A DNA stretch of 64,000 nt from Streptomyces sp. D2-8 (lineage in GTDB: Bacteria > Actinomycetota > Actinomycetes > Streptomycetales > Streptomycetaceae). The first letter of the stretch is position 1, and every line of letters begins with the position of its first letter. Shown piece after piece: positions 25,030-33,068 of the stretch. The position numbers and the translations under genes were made by a program. Where the stretch lies: NCBI RefSeq assembly GCF_023184515.1, contig NZ_JAAHBP010000011.1, positions 1 to 64,000 on the forward strand, read 5' to 3'. The notes under the pieces are model-generated. The model saw only the letters and a program-made list of their open reading frames with translations, ran no database searches and had not been told where the DNA came from.

Positions 25030-26606
25030 GCCCGGGCGCCTTCGGCCCTGGAATCCGGCACACCGGACAGCATCCGGGCGATCTCCAGCCGCTTCACCTT
25101 CCAGGTCGCCGTCATCGGCAGCTCCTCGAACCGCCACTGCCGGGGCTCGGCCATCGCCGGCAGCCCGGCCGTGGCCCGCCGCCAGCGCTCCGGATCCAGG
25201 GGCCGATCCCCGCGCACGCACACGACCGGCACCGGCTCGCGGTCCGCCCCCGGAACGATCACGACCTCGCGCAGCTCCTCCAGCCGGGACATCAGCGTGT
25301 CCTCGACCTCCAGGTTGCTGTGCACCGCGTCGATCCGGTCGACCTCCCGGTCGATCAGGTACAGCGCGCCCAGACGGCTCCGGTAGCCCAGGTCGCCCAT
25401 CTCCCACCAGCCGTCGGTGAGCTGGCGGTCGTAGCGCTCCGGCATGCCGAGGTAGGTGAGGATCCGGCCCCGGGTGCGCGCCTCGATCCGGCCCGGTGTG
25501 CCGGGCGGCACCCGCCCGCCCCCGGCGCCGGTCACCCGGACCCGGGTGAAGCCGGGTATCGCGAACCCGACCCGGCGGCCGTCCGCCCGGGCCGCACCGC
25601 GCCGGGTCACCACCTGGAACGCCACCGGGCCCGTCTCGCTCTGCCCGTACAGCTGGATCAGCCAGGGCGTACGCCGCCGCGAAGCGCCCAGCAGCCGCCG
25701 CACGGTGCGCGGATGGATCGCGTCGAACGTCGAGCCGTACGACCGGACCCGGGACAGCGGCCCTCCGGGCGCGCCGGCCAGTTCCTCCCACAGCACGAAC
25801 GTGTTGGGGTGCGTCTCCACGATGCCGGGCCGGTGCCGGACCAGCAGCGGGCCGACCGCGGCCGGGTCCGGGTCGGTGATCAGCACGAGCGGGCTGCCGA
25901 AGTGCAGCAGGACGCCGAGCAGATGGTAGAAGCGCGAGTGCACGAACGACAGGTGCAGCGCGGCGGTCTCGCCCCGGGTGGGCCGGCCCATCGCCTGCTG
26001 CGGCACGAGCCGGTTCCACATGGTCCGCGCGCAGTGCACGGCCAGTTTGGGCACGCCGGTGGTGCCCGAGCTGTGGGTGATCAGGGCGGGTTCGCGGGGG
26101 TGCAGCCGGACGGGCGGGGGCGGTTCGGAGCCGGAGTACGCCGCCAGCGGCTCGGCCCCGGGCGCGTCGTCCACGGACAGCGTCCGCCGCACCGGCCCGG
26201 ACAGGTCGACGTCCTTCAGGCCGTCCAGCGTCGGGCCGTCGGTGACCAGCCAGGGCCGCCGCAGCCGTGCGAGAAGCTGCCCGGCCACCGCGGGGGCCAG
26301 CGCGGGCGACAACAGCACGGGCACGGCCCCGATACGGGAGACGGCACAGGTCAGCAGCATGATGTCGACGTTGTCGGCCTTGTGCACGACGACCTGCTCC
26401 GAGGGCCGCACCCCGGCCTCCCACAACCGGCCGGACAACTCCTCGACCACATCGGCCAGCACGCGGTAGCTCAGGTCGACGCCGAGGTCGGGGGCGACGT
26501 CGAGCGGCCGGTCGAGCGTGACGAAGACCGCCCCGTGCCGGTCGGCCGCACGCCGGAAGACCGGTCCCAGATAGAACCCTCGGTCGGCGAGCAGGGGCTG
26601 TCGCAT
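25026..26606 (-). CDS. AMP-forming ligase of the acyl-CoA synthetase (ANL) family
   Basis: A 526-residue adenylate-forming enzyme. Seen: the P-loop-like THSSGTTGVPKLAVH near residue 180, the aromatic substrate-pocket stretch YGQSETGPVAFQ, the hinge region GWWEMGDLGYRSRLGALYLI and the C-terminal catalytic Lys in TATWKVKRLEI. It is diverged from the neighbouring benzoate-CoA-ligase-like protein and may instead activate a different acid or transfer to an amine. ATG 26606 is favoured (GGAGAGG site); a GTG at 26633 overlapping the upstream stop would add nine residues. The acid substrate is unknown. Confidence 0.82.
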   Translation of the reverse strand: MRQPLLADRGFYLGPVFRRAADRHGAVFVTLDRPLDVAPDLGVDLSYRVLADVVEELSGRLWEAGVRPSEQVVVHKADNVDIMLLTCAVSRIGAVPVLLSPALAPAVAGQLLARLRRPWLVTDGPTLDGLKDVDLSGPVRRTLSVDDAPGAEPLAAYSGSEPPPPVRLHPREPALITHSSGTTGVPKLAVHCARTMWNRLVPQQAMGRPTRGETAALHLSFVHSRFYHLLGVLLHFGSPLVLITDPDPAAVGPLLVRHRPGIVETHPNTFVLWEELAGAPGGPLSRVRSYGSTFDAIHPRTVRRLLGASRRRTPWLIQLYGQSETGPVAFQVVTRRGAARADGRRVGFAIPGFTRVRVTGAGGGRVPPGTPGRIEARTRGRILTYLGMPERYDRQLTDGWWEMGDLGYRSRLGALYLIDREVDRIDAVHSNLEVEDTLMSRLEELREVVIVPGADREPVPVVCVRGDRPLDPERWRRATAGLPAMAEPRQWRFEELPMTATWKVKRLEIARMLSGVPDSRAEGARA

Positions 26607-26629
26607 GGGGGCGTTCCTCTCCGTGGTGT

Positions 26630-28153
26630 TCACCAGGCGCCCTTGCGCACCAGATGGCGGCGGAGCTTCCCGGTCGGGGTGTGGGGCAGCGACGGGACGA
26701 AGCTGACGCTGCGGGGGACCTTGAACGCGGCGAGGCTCTCGCGCGCCAGGCCGATCAACTCCTCGGCCAGGCCGTCCCGGACGGGCGGGGCGGGGACCAC
26801 GAAGGCGCGCAGCCGGCTCGCGCCGCGCCCGTCCGGGACGGCCGCGACCACCACCTCCCGCACCGCCGGATGGCCGCGCAGCACGGCCTCCACCTCCAGC
26901 GGGGAGACGGTGATGCCGCCGACCATCTCCATGTCGTCCACGCGGCCCAGATGCCGGTAGGTGCCGTCCGGTTCGCGGCTGGCCCGGTCCCGCGTCGCCA
27001 GCCAGCCGTCCACGAGGGTCCGGGCGGTCTCCTCCGGCCGGTTGAGATAGCCGGGTGTCACCGTCGGCCCGCGCACCCACATCTCGCCCTCGTCGCCGTC
27101 CGGCACCGGATGGCCGTCACGGTCGCGCAGCTCCACCTCGAAGCCGGGGACGGGAGGGCCGACGGTGCCCGGGTGGTTGTGGGCGAAGCCGTTGGCGCAG
27201 AACGCGTGCCCGGCCTCGGTGGAGCCGAGCTGCTCCAGCACCGGCGCGCCCAGCAGTGTGGTCACCTGCCGGGCCAGCCCCTCCGGCAGCCCCTCACCGG
27301 CCGACACCGCGGCCCGCACCGAGGCGAAGCAGCCCTCGTGCCCGTGACCCCGCTCGGCGACCAGCGCCGCGAACGCGGACGGCACGGAGTACAGCAGCGT
27401 CACCCGGTGCCGGGCGACGAGCTCGTCGATCGTGGCCGGACCGGGCCGCCGGTCGACCAGCACGGCCGACGAGCCGGAGAACAGCGGGAAGACGAAGGCG
27501 TTGCCGAACCCGTAGGCGAAGAACAGCTTCGACACCGACAGGGTGACGTCGTCCGCGGTGATCCGCAGTACCCGCCGCCCGACCAGGTCGTGATACGTCC
27601 GTGGATCGCCGTGCGTGTGCACGACGCCCTTGGGCCGGCCCGTCGTGCCGGAGGTGTACTGCACGTAGAGCGGGGTGTGCCGGCCGGCCTGATGGGCGGG
27701 AGTGGGCTCGGCGGCGGGGGCGAGGGCCATCAGTCGGTCGGCACCGAGCTCCGCCCGGCCGGCGAACCGTTCCTCCAGACCCGGCCCCGTCACACCCAGC
27801 ACGGCGTCGGTGTCCTCGGCCAGGAACGCGTGGTCGGCGGCGGGGAGTTCGGGGTTGACCGGGACCGCGACGGCACCGAGGCGGGCGGTGGCGAGGAACG
27901 CCGTCACCCAGGCGAGGGAGTCCGGCAGCGCGAGCAGCACACGGTCGCCGGGGCGCACCCCGTGCCCGGCGAGCACGGTCGCCGCACGGGCCGCGAGGTC
28001 GTGCACCTCACCGTGGGTCCAGGCCCGGTGCCCCTGGTGGAAGGCGGCCCGCCCACCCCACCCGCGCCGCTCGGCGAGCTCCGCCAGGTGGGCCGCGAGA
28101 TTCCCGGGCGCCTCGGCCTCGGCCGGGCTCAGCGTGACCTGCGGACTGGTCAT
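26630..28153 (-). CDS. Benzoate-CoA ligase family protein (aminobenzoate-CoA ligase candidate)
   Basis: A 507-residue ANL enzyme. Seen: YTSGTTGRPKGVVHTH near residue 165, the family-typical SKLFFAYGFGNAFVFPLFSG, GSTEAGHAFCAN, the hinge GRVDDMEMVGGITVSP and the terminal Lys in PTGKLRRHLV. The SKLFFAYG and GITVSP segments are, as I recall, hallmarks of benzoate, 4-hydroxybenzoate and aminobenzoate CoA ligases. Coupled to an aminodeoxychorismate synthase by an ATGA overlap at 28150-28153, it most likely activates p-aminobenzoate (or a hydroxylated form) as CoA thioester; the exact substrate is inferred. Confidence 0.85.
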   Translation of the reverse strand: MTSPQVTLSPAEAEAPGNLAAHLAELAERRGWGGRAAFHQGHRAWTHGEVHDLAARAATVLAGHGVRPGDRVLLALPDSLAWVTAFLATARLGAVAVPVNPELPAADHAFLAEDTDAVLGVTGPGLEERFAGRAELGADRLMALAPAAEPTPAHQAGRHTPLYVQYTSGTTGRPKGVVHTHGDPRTYHDLVGRRVLRITADDVTLSVSKLFFAYGFGNAFVFPLFSGSSAVLVDRRPGPATIDELVARHRVTLLYSVPSAFAALVAERGHGHEGCFASVRAAVSAGEGLPEGLARQVTTLLGAPVLEQLGSTEAGHAFCANGFAHNHPGTVGPPVPGFEVELRDRDGHPVPDGDEGEMWVRGPTVTPGYLNRPEETARTLVDGWLATRDRASREPDGTYRHLGRVDDMEMVGGITVSPLEVEAVLRGHPAVREVVVAAVPDGRGASRLRAFVVPAPPVRDGLAEELIGLARESLAAFKVPRSVSFVPSLPHTPTGKLRRHLVRKGAW

Positions 28154-30981
28154 CGCCGGCCCTCCCCGGCCGCCCCGGCCTTCTGCCCCGGCGGGCCCTG
28201 CCGCCGCATCCGGTCGGCCGTGTGCTGATGGAGGGCCCGCATCGGGGCCGCCGTCTTCAGCAGCATCTCCTCGTACTCCGCGTCCGGATCGGAGCCCAGC
28301 ACGATCGCGCCGCCCGCGCCCAGATGCATCACACCGTCGGCGACGACGGCGGTCCGGATCACGATGCTGAGGTCCGCACCGCCACCGCACCCGAAGTAGC
28401 CGAGGGCGCCGGAGTAGACGCCGCGGGCCTCGGTCTCCAGCGAGTCGATGATCTCCAGCGTGCGCAGCTTCGGCGCGCCGGTCATCGACCCGCCCGGGAA
28501 GCAGGCCCGCACACAGTCCACCGCGTCCGTGCCCGGCCGCAGCCTGCCCTCCACGGTCGACACCAGCTGGTGCACGGTGGCGTACGTCTCCGTGGCCATC
28601 AGCTTGGAGACCCGCACGGTCCCGGTCCGGCAGACCTGCCCCAGGTCGTTGCGCAGCAGGTCCACGATCATCAGGTTCTCGGCCCGGGTCTTGGCGTCCG
28701 ACGCGAGCGCGTCCCGCAGCCGGGCGTCCTCCTCCGGCCCCGCGCCCCGAGGTGCGGTGCCCTTCACGGGCCGGGCCTCGGCGGTGCCGTCCCGGCCGAT
28801 CCGCAGGAACCGCTCGGGTGAGGAACCGGCCACCTCCAGCTCCCCGAATCTCAGGAACGCCGCGTACGGGGCCGGGTTGTCGCGGCGCAGCGTCCGGTAG
28901 AACTCCAGCGCGTCGGGCGGAGCGGGCAACCGGGCGGCGTTCGTCAGACAGACCTCGTAGCTGGTGCCGGACCGCAGCGCCCGCCGGCACGCCTCGATGT
29001 CCGCGAGGTACGTCGCCCGGTCGCGCACCAGCCAGGGCTCGGCGGCGCCGGGGTCGGCCGGGACCGGCGGTCCGGGCAGCGGCGGCCGCTCCGCCGCCAC
29101 GCAGGAGAGGTCGGCCAGCACGCCCTCCAGCCAGTCGGCGGCCTCCCGCGCGGCCTGCGGGGTGTCCTCCGCCAGGCATACGACGTACGTGAAGCCCTCC
29201 TCGTGGTCCACCGCGACGACCCGGTCGGCGAACAGCCAGGCGGCGTCCGGGGCGGGGGAGCGGTGCCGGTTGGACGACCCGCAGTCGGCCTTCACCTCGT
29301 AGCCGAAGTAGCCGACGTAACCGCCGGTGAAGTCGAACGGCAGACCGGTCGCGTCCACCCGGCGGCTGGTCAACTGCCGCTTGAGGTAGTCGAAGACACT
29401 CGCCCTGACCCGCCGCACCGGCCGGCCCGCCCGCTCGATCTCACACCGCCCGGCACCGACGTCGTACCGCACGAACTCGGCGAGCGGCCCCTGGTCGTCC
29501 CCGAGGAACGAGAACCGCGACCGCCCCGGCTCGACCAGCGAACTGTCCAGCCAGAAGCTCCGCGGCGACCCCGCGAACATCCGCTCGAAGACCGCCTCGG
29601 CATCAACGGCACCGGCGACCCGCCGAGTGTGCAGCCGGTACCCGACCCGCCCGGGGCGCCGGGGCCGTGGAATGGCAACACCGACGGGACCGACTTCGGC
29701 GATCGCCTCCCGCCCTGCGGCCGGGACGGCCCTGGCCGACGGGACGGCCGCCCCCGTCGCGCCGGCGCCGCGGGGCGCGGGGGCGGATGAGGCGACCTCG
29801 GCGGGCGCCTCCTGCCCCGCGGGCGGGACGGCCCCGGGGTCCGGAGTGGCCGTGCTCGACGGGTTGGCGCCGCGGGGCGCCGGGGCGGACAGGGCGGTCT
29901 CGGTGTGTGTCTCCTGCCCGGCGGGCGGGACGGCCCCGCCAGACGCCGGAGCGGCCGGGGGTGATGGGGAGACCTCGGGGGTCGTCGCCTGCCCTGCGGC
30001 CGGGACCGTCCCGGTCGGTGAAGTGGCTGCGCCCGTCGGGCCGGCGCCGCCGGGCGTCGGGGCAACCGGGGCGGATGGGACGGCCTCGGCGGGTGTCCCC
30101 CGCCCTGCGGACCCGACGGCTCCGCCGGACGCCCCCTCCGCCGGGGCGGCCTCGCTCGACGCGGCGGCTTCGCCGAACGCGACCGCCCCGGCCCCGCCAA
30201 GCGGGTTCGCCGTGCCCTGGGAGACGGCAGCGACCTGGAAGACGGCCGCGGCCACGGGCCGGCGAAGACCACTGGCGCCCGGAAGGACCGCCGTCCGCCC
30301 CCGGACCCCCGCGTCGCACTCCGGGACGACGGGCCGCCGCCTGACCCCCTCGTGCGACGGCTGCGACGGCACGGCCGTGTTCTTCGGGCGCAGCTTTCCG
30401 GCCCGCTCGGCGGTGAGGTTCCGGAAGTTCACGAGCATGCGGTGCCCGTACTCGGTGAGGACCGACTCGGGATGGAACTGCACCCCCCACAGCGGCCGGC
30501 TGCGGTGCCGGAGCCCCATCAGGACGCCGTCCTCCGCCCAGGCCGTGGCCTCCAGCGTCTCCGGCAGCGGCTCGCGTACGGCCAGTGAGTGGTAGCGGAC
30601 AGCGGTGAACTGCTGCGGCAGCCCGTGGAACAGGTCCCGTCCGTCGTGCCGGATCGTGGACAGATGCCCGTGCCGCGGCTCCGGAGCGGGCCCCACAAGA
30701 CCGGCCTCCCCGAGCGCGATGCCCTGGTGCCCCAGACACACACCGAGCACGGGAACCGGGGAGGTCGCGAGCAGCCTGCCCCCGATGCCGAAGTCCCGCG
30801 CCTCGCCCGGATGCCCGGGGCCGGGGGACACCACGAGGTTGTCGAACGCCCGGAGGTCGGGAAGACCGTCGACGGGCGCGTCGTTCCGGACCACCACCGG
30901 CTCCTCGCCGTTGACCTCGGCGAGCAGCTGGAACAGGTTGTACGTGTACGAGTCGTAATTGTCGATGAGCAGGGTCTTCAC
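28150..30981 (-). CDS. pabAB: Fused aminodeoxychorismate synthase (PabA-PabB) with long repeat linker
   Basis: A 943-residue fusion. Residues 1-195 are a glutamine amidotransferase: GVCLGHQG with the nucleophile Cys near 82 and GVQFHPESV near 172. Residues about 445-925 are the chorismate-binding domain: VKGTAPRGAG, ENLMIVDLLRNDLG, ACFPGGSMTGAPKLR, GVYSGALGYF. The PVKGT motif with Lys marks aminodeoxychorismate synthase; anthranilate synthases usually have Ala there. The 240-residue Ala/Pro/Gly linker has repeated VPPAGQE and SAPAPRGA units and is far longer than in ordinary fusions. Start GTG 30981 has a GGGAGG site. Fused PabAB enzymes are common in antibiotic pathways using p-aminobenzoate. 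Confidence 0.93.
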   Translation of the reverse strand: MKTLLIDNYDSYTYNLFQLLAEVNGEEPVVVRNDAPVDGLPDLRAFDNLVVSPGPGHPGEARDFGIGGRLLATSPVPVLGVCLGHQGIALGEAGLVGPAPEPRHGHLSTIRHDGRDLFHGLPQQFTAVRYHSLAVREPLPETLEATAWAEDGVLMGLRHRSRPLWGVQFHPESVLTEYGHRMLVNFRNLTAERAGKLRPKNTAVPSQPSHEGVRRRPVVPECDAGVRGRTAVLPGASGLRRPVAAAVFQVAAVSQGTANPLGGAGAVAFGEAAASSEAAPAEGASGGAVGSAGRGTPAEAVPSAPVAPTPGGAGPTGAATSPTGTVPAAGQATTPEVSPSPPAAPASGGAVPPAGQETHTETALSAPAPRGANPSSTATPDPGAVPPAGQEAPAEVASSAPAPRGAGATGAAVPSARAVPAAGREAIAEVGPVGVAIPRPRRPGRVGYRLHTRRVAGAVDAEAVFERMFAGSPRSFWLDSSLVEPGRSRFSFLGDDQGPLAEFVRYDVGAGRCEIERAGRPVRRVRASVFDYLKRQLTSRRVDATGLPFDFTGGYVGYFGYEVKADCGSSNRHRSPAPDAAWLFADRVVAVDHEEGFTYVVCLAEDTPQAAREAADWLEGVLADLSCVAAERPPLPGPPVPADPGAAEPWLVRDRATYLADIEACRRALRSGTSYEVCLTNAARLPAPPDALEFYRTLRRDNPAPYAAFLRFGELEVAGSSPERFLRIGRDGTAEARPVKGTAPRGAGPEEDARLRDALASDAKTRAENLMIVDLLRNDLGQVCRTGTVRVSKLMATETYATVHQLVSTVEGRLRPGTDAVDCVRACFPGGSMTGAPKLRTLEIIDSLETEARGVYSGALGYFGCGGGADLSIVIRTAVVADGVMHLGAGGAIVLGSDPDAEYEEMLLKTAAPMRALHQHTADRMRRQGPPGQKAGAAGEGRR
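29700..30110. repeat. Imperfect in-frame tandem repeats in the pabAB linker
   Basis: The core CCGCCCTGCGG/CCTGCCC recurs near 29709, 29811, 29913, 29988 and 30099 (spacings about 102, 102, 75 and 111 nt, all multiples of three). The repeats encode the VPPAGQE...SAPAPRGA linker units. Confidence 0.65.
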
Positions 30982-31011
30982 CCGCCCACCTCCCTCTGTT
31001 CGTTCGCGGGC

Positions 31012-31590
31012 CTATGTGGCCCGGCGTTTGTGCCGCCCGCGCAGTGCCTGGAGCGACGGGTACAGCCATTTCCTGAAGAAACGCTGGAGCCGCGGCATGA
31101 GAATCCAGGTGACAAGGGCCGTCACACACAGACACAACAACAGCGTGCGAAACAGTGCATTGAGGTCACCGAGATAGGGAAGCACCGTCAGATTGAACAG
31201 GAGCACCGGCGGGAAAACCGCGCTCATATTCACGAACCACAGTTTCCATTTCGACGGCGGAGCCGGCGGCGCGGGTGTCAGCGTCTGCGCGTCGAACCAG
31301 GCCCGGGCGCCCGGCACCCTCCGGCGCTCCGCCTCCCGGGCGACCCCCTCCAGCCGGGCGTCCCACTGTTCCCGGGAGGGTGATTTCTCCCAGGCCAGGG
31401 CCGAACCCTCGCTGGCGAAGCGATAGACGACATGCCATTCCGCCCCTCCGTCGACAAGTACCCCACCCCCCAGAAACCCCGGCTGCCGCGCGGTCGCGCC
31501 CAGCAAGGCCCACCCCCAGGAGTGGAAGTCGGCCGCACGGCCCGGCGCCACGCGATAGGCCACGGTGACCGTGACGGGATTACTGGTCAC
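31012..31590 (-). CDS. ABM-fold (antibiotic biosynthesis monooxygenase-like) protein with C-terminal membrane helices
   Basis: A 192-residue protein. The first 100 residues fit the dimeric ferredoxin-like ABM fold: PVTVTVAYRVAPGRAADFHS, FLGGGVLVDG, EWHVVYRFASEGSALAWEKS. Then a Pro-rich hinge and two membrane helices (WFVNMSAVFPPVLLFNLTVL, LFRTLLLCLCVTALVTWILM) and a basic tail. ABM proteins include cofactor-free quinone-forming monooxygenases, but many tethered forms have no known reaction. GTG 31590 is the first start of the operon; pabAB begins 30 nt after its stop. The SARP-like repeats lie directly upstream. Confidence 0.75.
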   Translation of the reverse strand: MTSNPVTVTVAYRVAPGRAADFHSWGWALLGATARQPGFLGGGVLVDGGAEWHVVYRFASEGSALAWEKSPSREQWDARLEGVAREAERRRVPGARAWFDAQTLTPAPPAPPSKWKLWFVNMSAVFPPVLLFNLTVLPYLGDLNALFRTLLLCLCVTALVTWILMPRLQRFFRKWLYPSLQALRGRHKRRAT

Positions 31591-31643
31591 GCCGTCCCAT
31601 ACGGAAAGCGCTCACCTCGCGTTCAAGATTCAACAAACATTTT

Positions 31644-31687
31644 TCGGGACGCCCGTAAGTCGCCCTGAAGTCGCCCGCAAGTCGTCC
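31644..31687 (-). promoter_or_regulatory. Four 11-bp direct repeats, SARP-type activator site candidate
   Basis: Read on the minus strand from 31687: GGACGACTTGC, GGGCGACTTCA, GGGCGACTTAC, GGGCGTCCCGA. The repeats are exactly one helical turn apart and end about 53 bp before the operon's start codon, inside its promoter region. Heptamers at 11-bp spacing ahead of the -10 region are the recognised binding pattern of SARP activators of antibiotic clusters. No SARP gene lies in the window. Confidence 0.6.
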
Positions 31688-31727
31688 GGAAGGTGAAGGC
31701 TTTCGGCAGTGGGGAAAGCATGTCCGC

Positions 31728-32585
31728 TCACTGCGGTGCGACGGCGCTCTCCTCCGCCTCCACCGGCGCCTCCCCGAACCGCGACAGCGCGAGCGCCCCC
31801 GCCACCGCCACCGCGAATCCGAGGATCGCCAGCCACCCCAGCCCCGGCCGCGTACGGTCCCCGAGCCACACCACGCCGATCAGCGCGGGCGCGACGGTCT
31901 CCCCGAGCACCAGCCCGGCCGTCGCCGTGGTCACCGACCCGCGCTGCAGGGCCGTGGTCAGCAGCAGGAACGCCGCCCCGCCGCCGAGCAGCAGCGCGTA
32001 CGTCGCCGGATTGGGGAACAGCTCGCCGGGGGACAGCCCGTCGATCAGCCGCACCGACACCTCCACCACCCCGAACCCCAGCCCCGCCCCCAGTCCGAGC
32101 GTCAGCGCCCGCCCCCGCTCCGGCAGCCGCCCGCCGGACAGCCCGAGCAGCAGCACCCCGGCCGCCGCCCCGAGCATCGCCCACTTCAGCCCGGCCGGCC
32201 CGGCCTCGTCGCCCTCCGCCCCGGACGCCAGCCCCAGCAGCGCGAGCCCGGCGCACACCACCGCCACCGCCGCCCACTCGACCCGGCTCAGCCGTACCTT
32301 GAGCAGCTGTGCGGCGACCACCGCCGTCACCGCGAGGCTCGCGGCCAGCGCCGCCCCCACGGCGTAGATCGGCACCGACCGCAGCGCGAGGATCTGCAAC
32401 ACGAAGCCGAGCCCGTCCAGCCCGAGGCCGGCCAGATACCGCCACTGCCGCAGCGCCCGCCACAGCAGCGCCACGTCCCCGCCCGGCCCGGTCGCCGCCG
32501 CCGAGCGCGCGGCGATCGCCTGCAACACGGTCGCCGTACCGAAGCAGACGGCCGCGCCGAGGGCACACACCATTCCAAAAATCAC
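31728..32585 (-). CDS. DMT/EamA-type membrane transporter
   Basis: A 285-residue protein with about nine or ten hydrophobic helices and no soluble domain. The two-fold pattern (RYLAGLGLDGLGFVLQILAL near residue 50 and LLTTALQRGSVTTATAGLVL near 215) matches drug/metabolite transporters of the DMT class, which export small metabolites or drugs. It lies upstream of the p-aminobenzoate operon on the same strand but is separated by the operon's own promoter, so a link is possible, not shown. The GTG at 32585 follows TACTGT by six nt without a ribosome site, suggesting a leaderless transcript; ATG 32573 is the alternative. Confidence 0.78.
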   Translation of the reverse strand: MIFGMVCALGAAVCFGTATVLQAIAARSAAATGPGGDVALLWRALRQWRYLAGLGLDGLGFVLQILALRSVPIYAVGAALAASLAVTAVVAAQLLKVRLSRVEWAAVAVVCAGLALLGLASGAEGDEAGPAGLKWAMLGAAAGVLLLGLSGGRLPERGRALTLGLGAGLGFGVVEVSVRLIDGLSPGELFPNPATYALLLGGGAAFLLLTTALQRGSVTTATAGLVLGETVAPALIGVVWLGDRTRPGLGWLAILGFAVAVAGALALSRFGEAPVEAEESAVAPQ

Positions 32586-32698
32586 AAATCGACAGTAGGG
32601 GAGCGGTCACGGGCGGGGGGCCATGCGCGCCCGTTCACACCGATCTCTAGGCTGACCGTCTGTCAGTGCACAACGGGGAGACACGGGGAGACACGCAC

Positions 32699-33052
32699 AT
32701 GGCCGAAACACGGCGACGGCTGCGCTCGAGCACGGTGGTGCTGGGCGGCATGGGCGTCCTCGCGGCGGCCCTGTCCGCCTGCGGATCCGACCCCGACCGC
32801 CGCTGTGTGGACCGGGACAGCTACGACTACATCAACGGCTACAAGATCGTCGCCGACAAGAACTGCTCGTCCGGCTCGTCCACGTCCGGCAAGGGCCGCA
32901 AGAAGACCGGCAAGACCCAGAGCACCGACGCCGACTGGTACTACGACGCCGACGTCAGCGGCGGCTACGCCGACCACGGCACCTTCAGCCGCAGCGAGGC
33001 CGTCGACCGGGGCGGCTTCGGCTGCTCCGGCTCCGGCAGCGGCGGCGGCTGA
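32699..33052 (+). CDS. Small lipoprotein, function unknown
   Basis: A 117-residue protein with an N-terminal membrane segment (STVVLGGMGVLAAALSAC) ending in a lipobox-like LSAC, so probably lipid-anchored. The mature part is short and polar: CVDRDSYDYINGYKIVADKN, a Lys/Gly/Ser stretch, WYYDADVSGGYADHGTFS and a Gly/Ser-rich tail. A GGGGAG site precedes ATG 32699. It lies 16 nt ahead of a glutathionylspermidine-synthase-like gene and is presumably co-transcribed. I recall this pairing in other streptomycetes, but the role is unknown. Confidence 0.75.
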   Translation: MAETRRRLRSSTVVLGGMGVLAAALSACGSDPDRRCVDRDSYDYINGYKIVADKNCSSGSSTSGKGRKKTGKTQSTDADWYYDADVSGGYADHGTFSRSEAVDRGGFGCSGSGSGGG

Positions 33053-33068
33053 CGGGCGGGCACAGCAG

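Noticed and set aside
28150..30981. Phenazine or isochorismate-type chorismate enzyme
   Set aside because: No phenazine or siderophore genes are present, and the amidotransferase-first fusion plus the Lys motif fit aminodeoxychorismate synthase better.
23037..31590. Reading pabAB as anthranilate synthase for tryptophan
   Set aside because: The chorismate domain carries PVKGT with Lys, typical of aminodeoxychorismate synthase, and a PabC-like gene ends the same operon; no trp genes are nearby.
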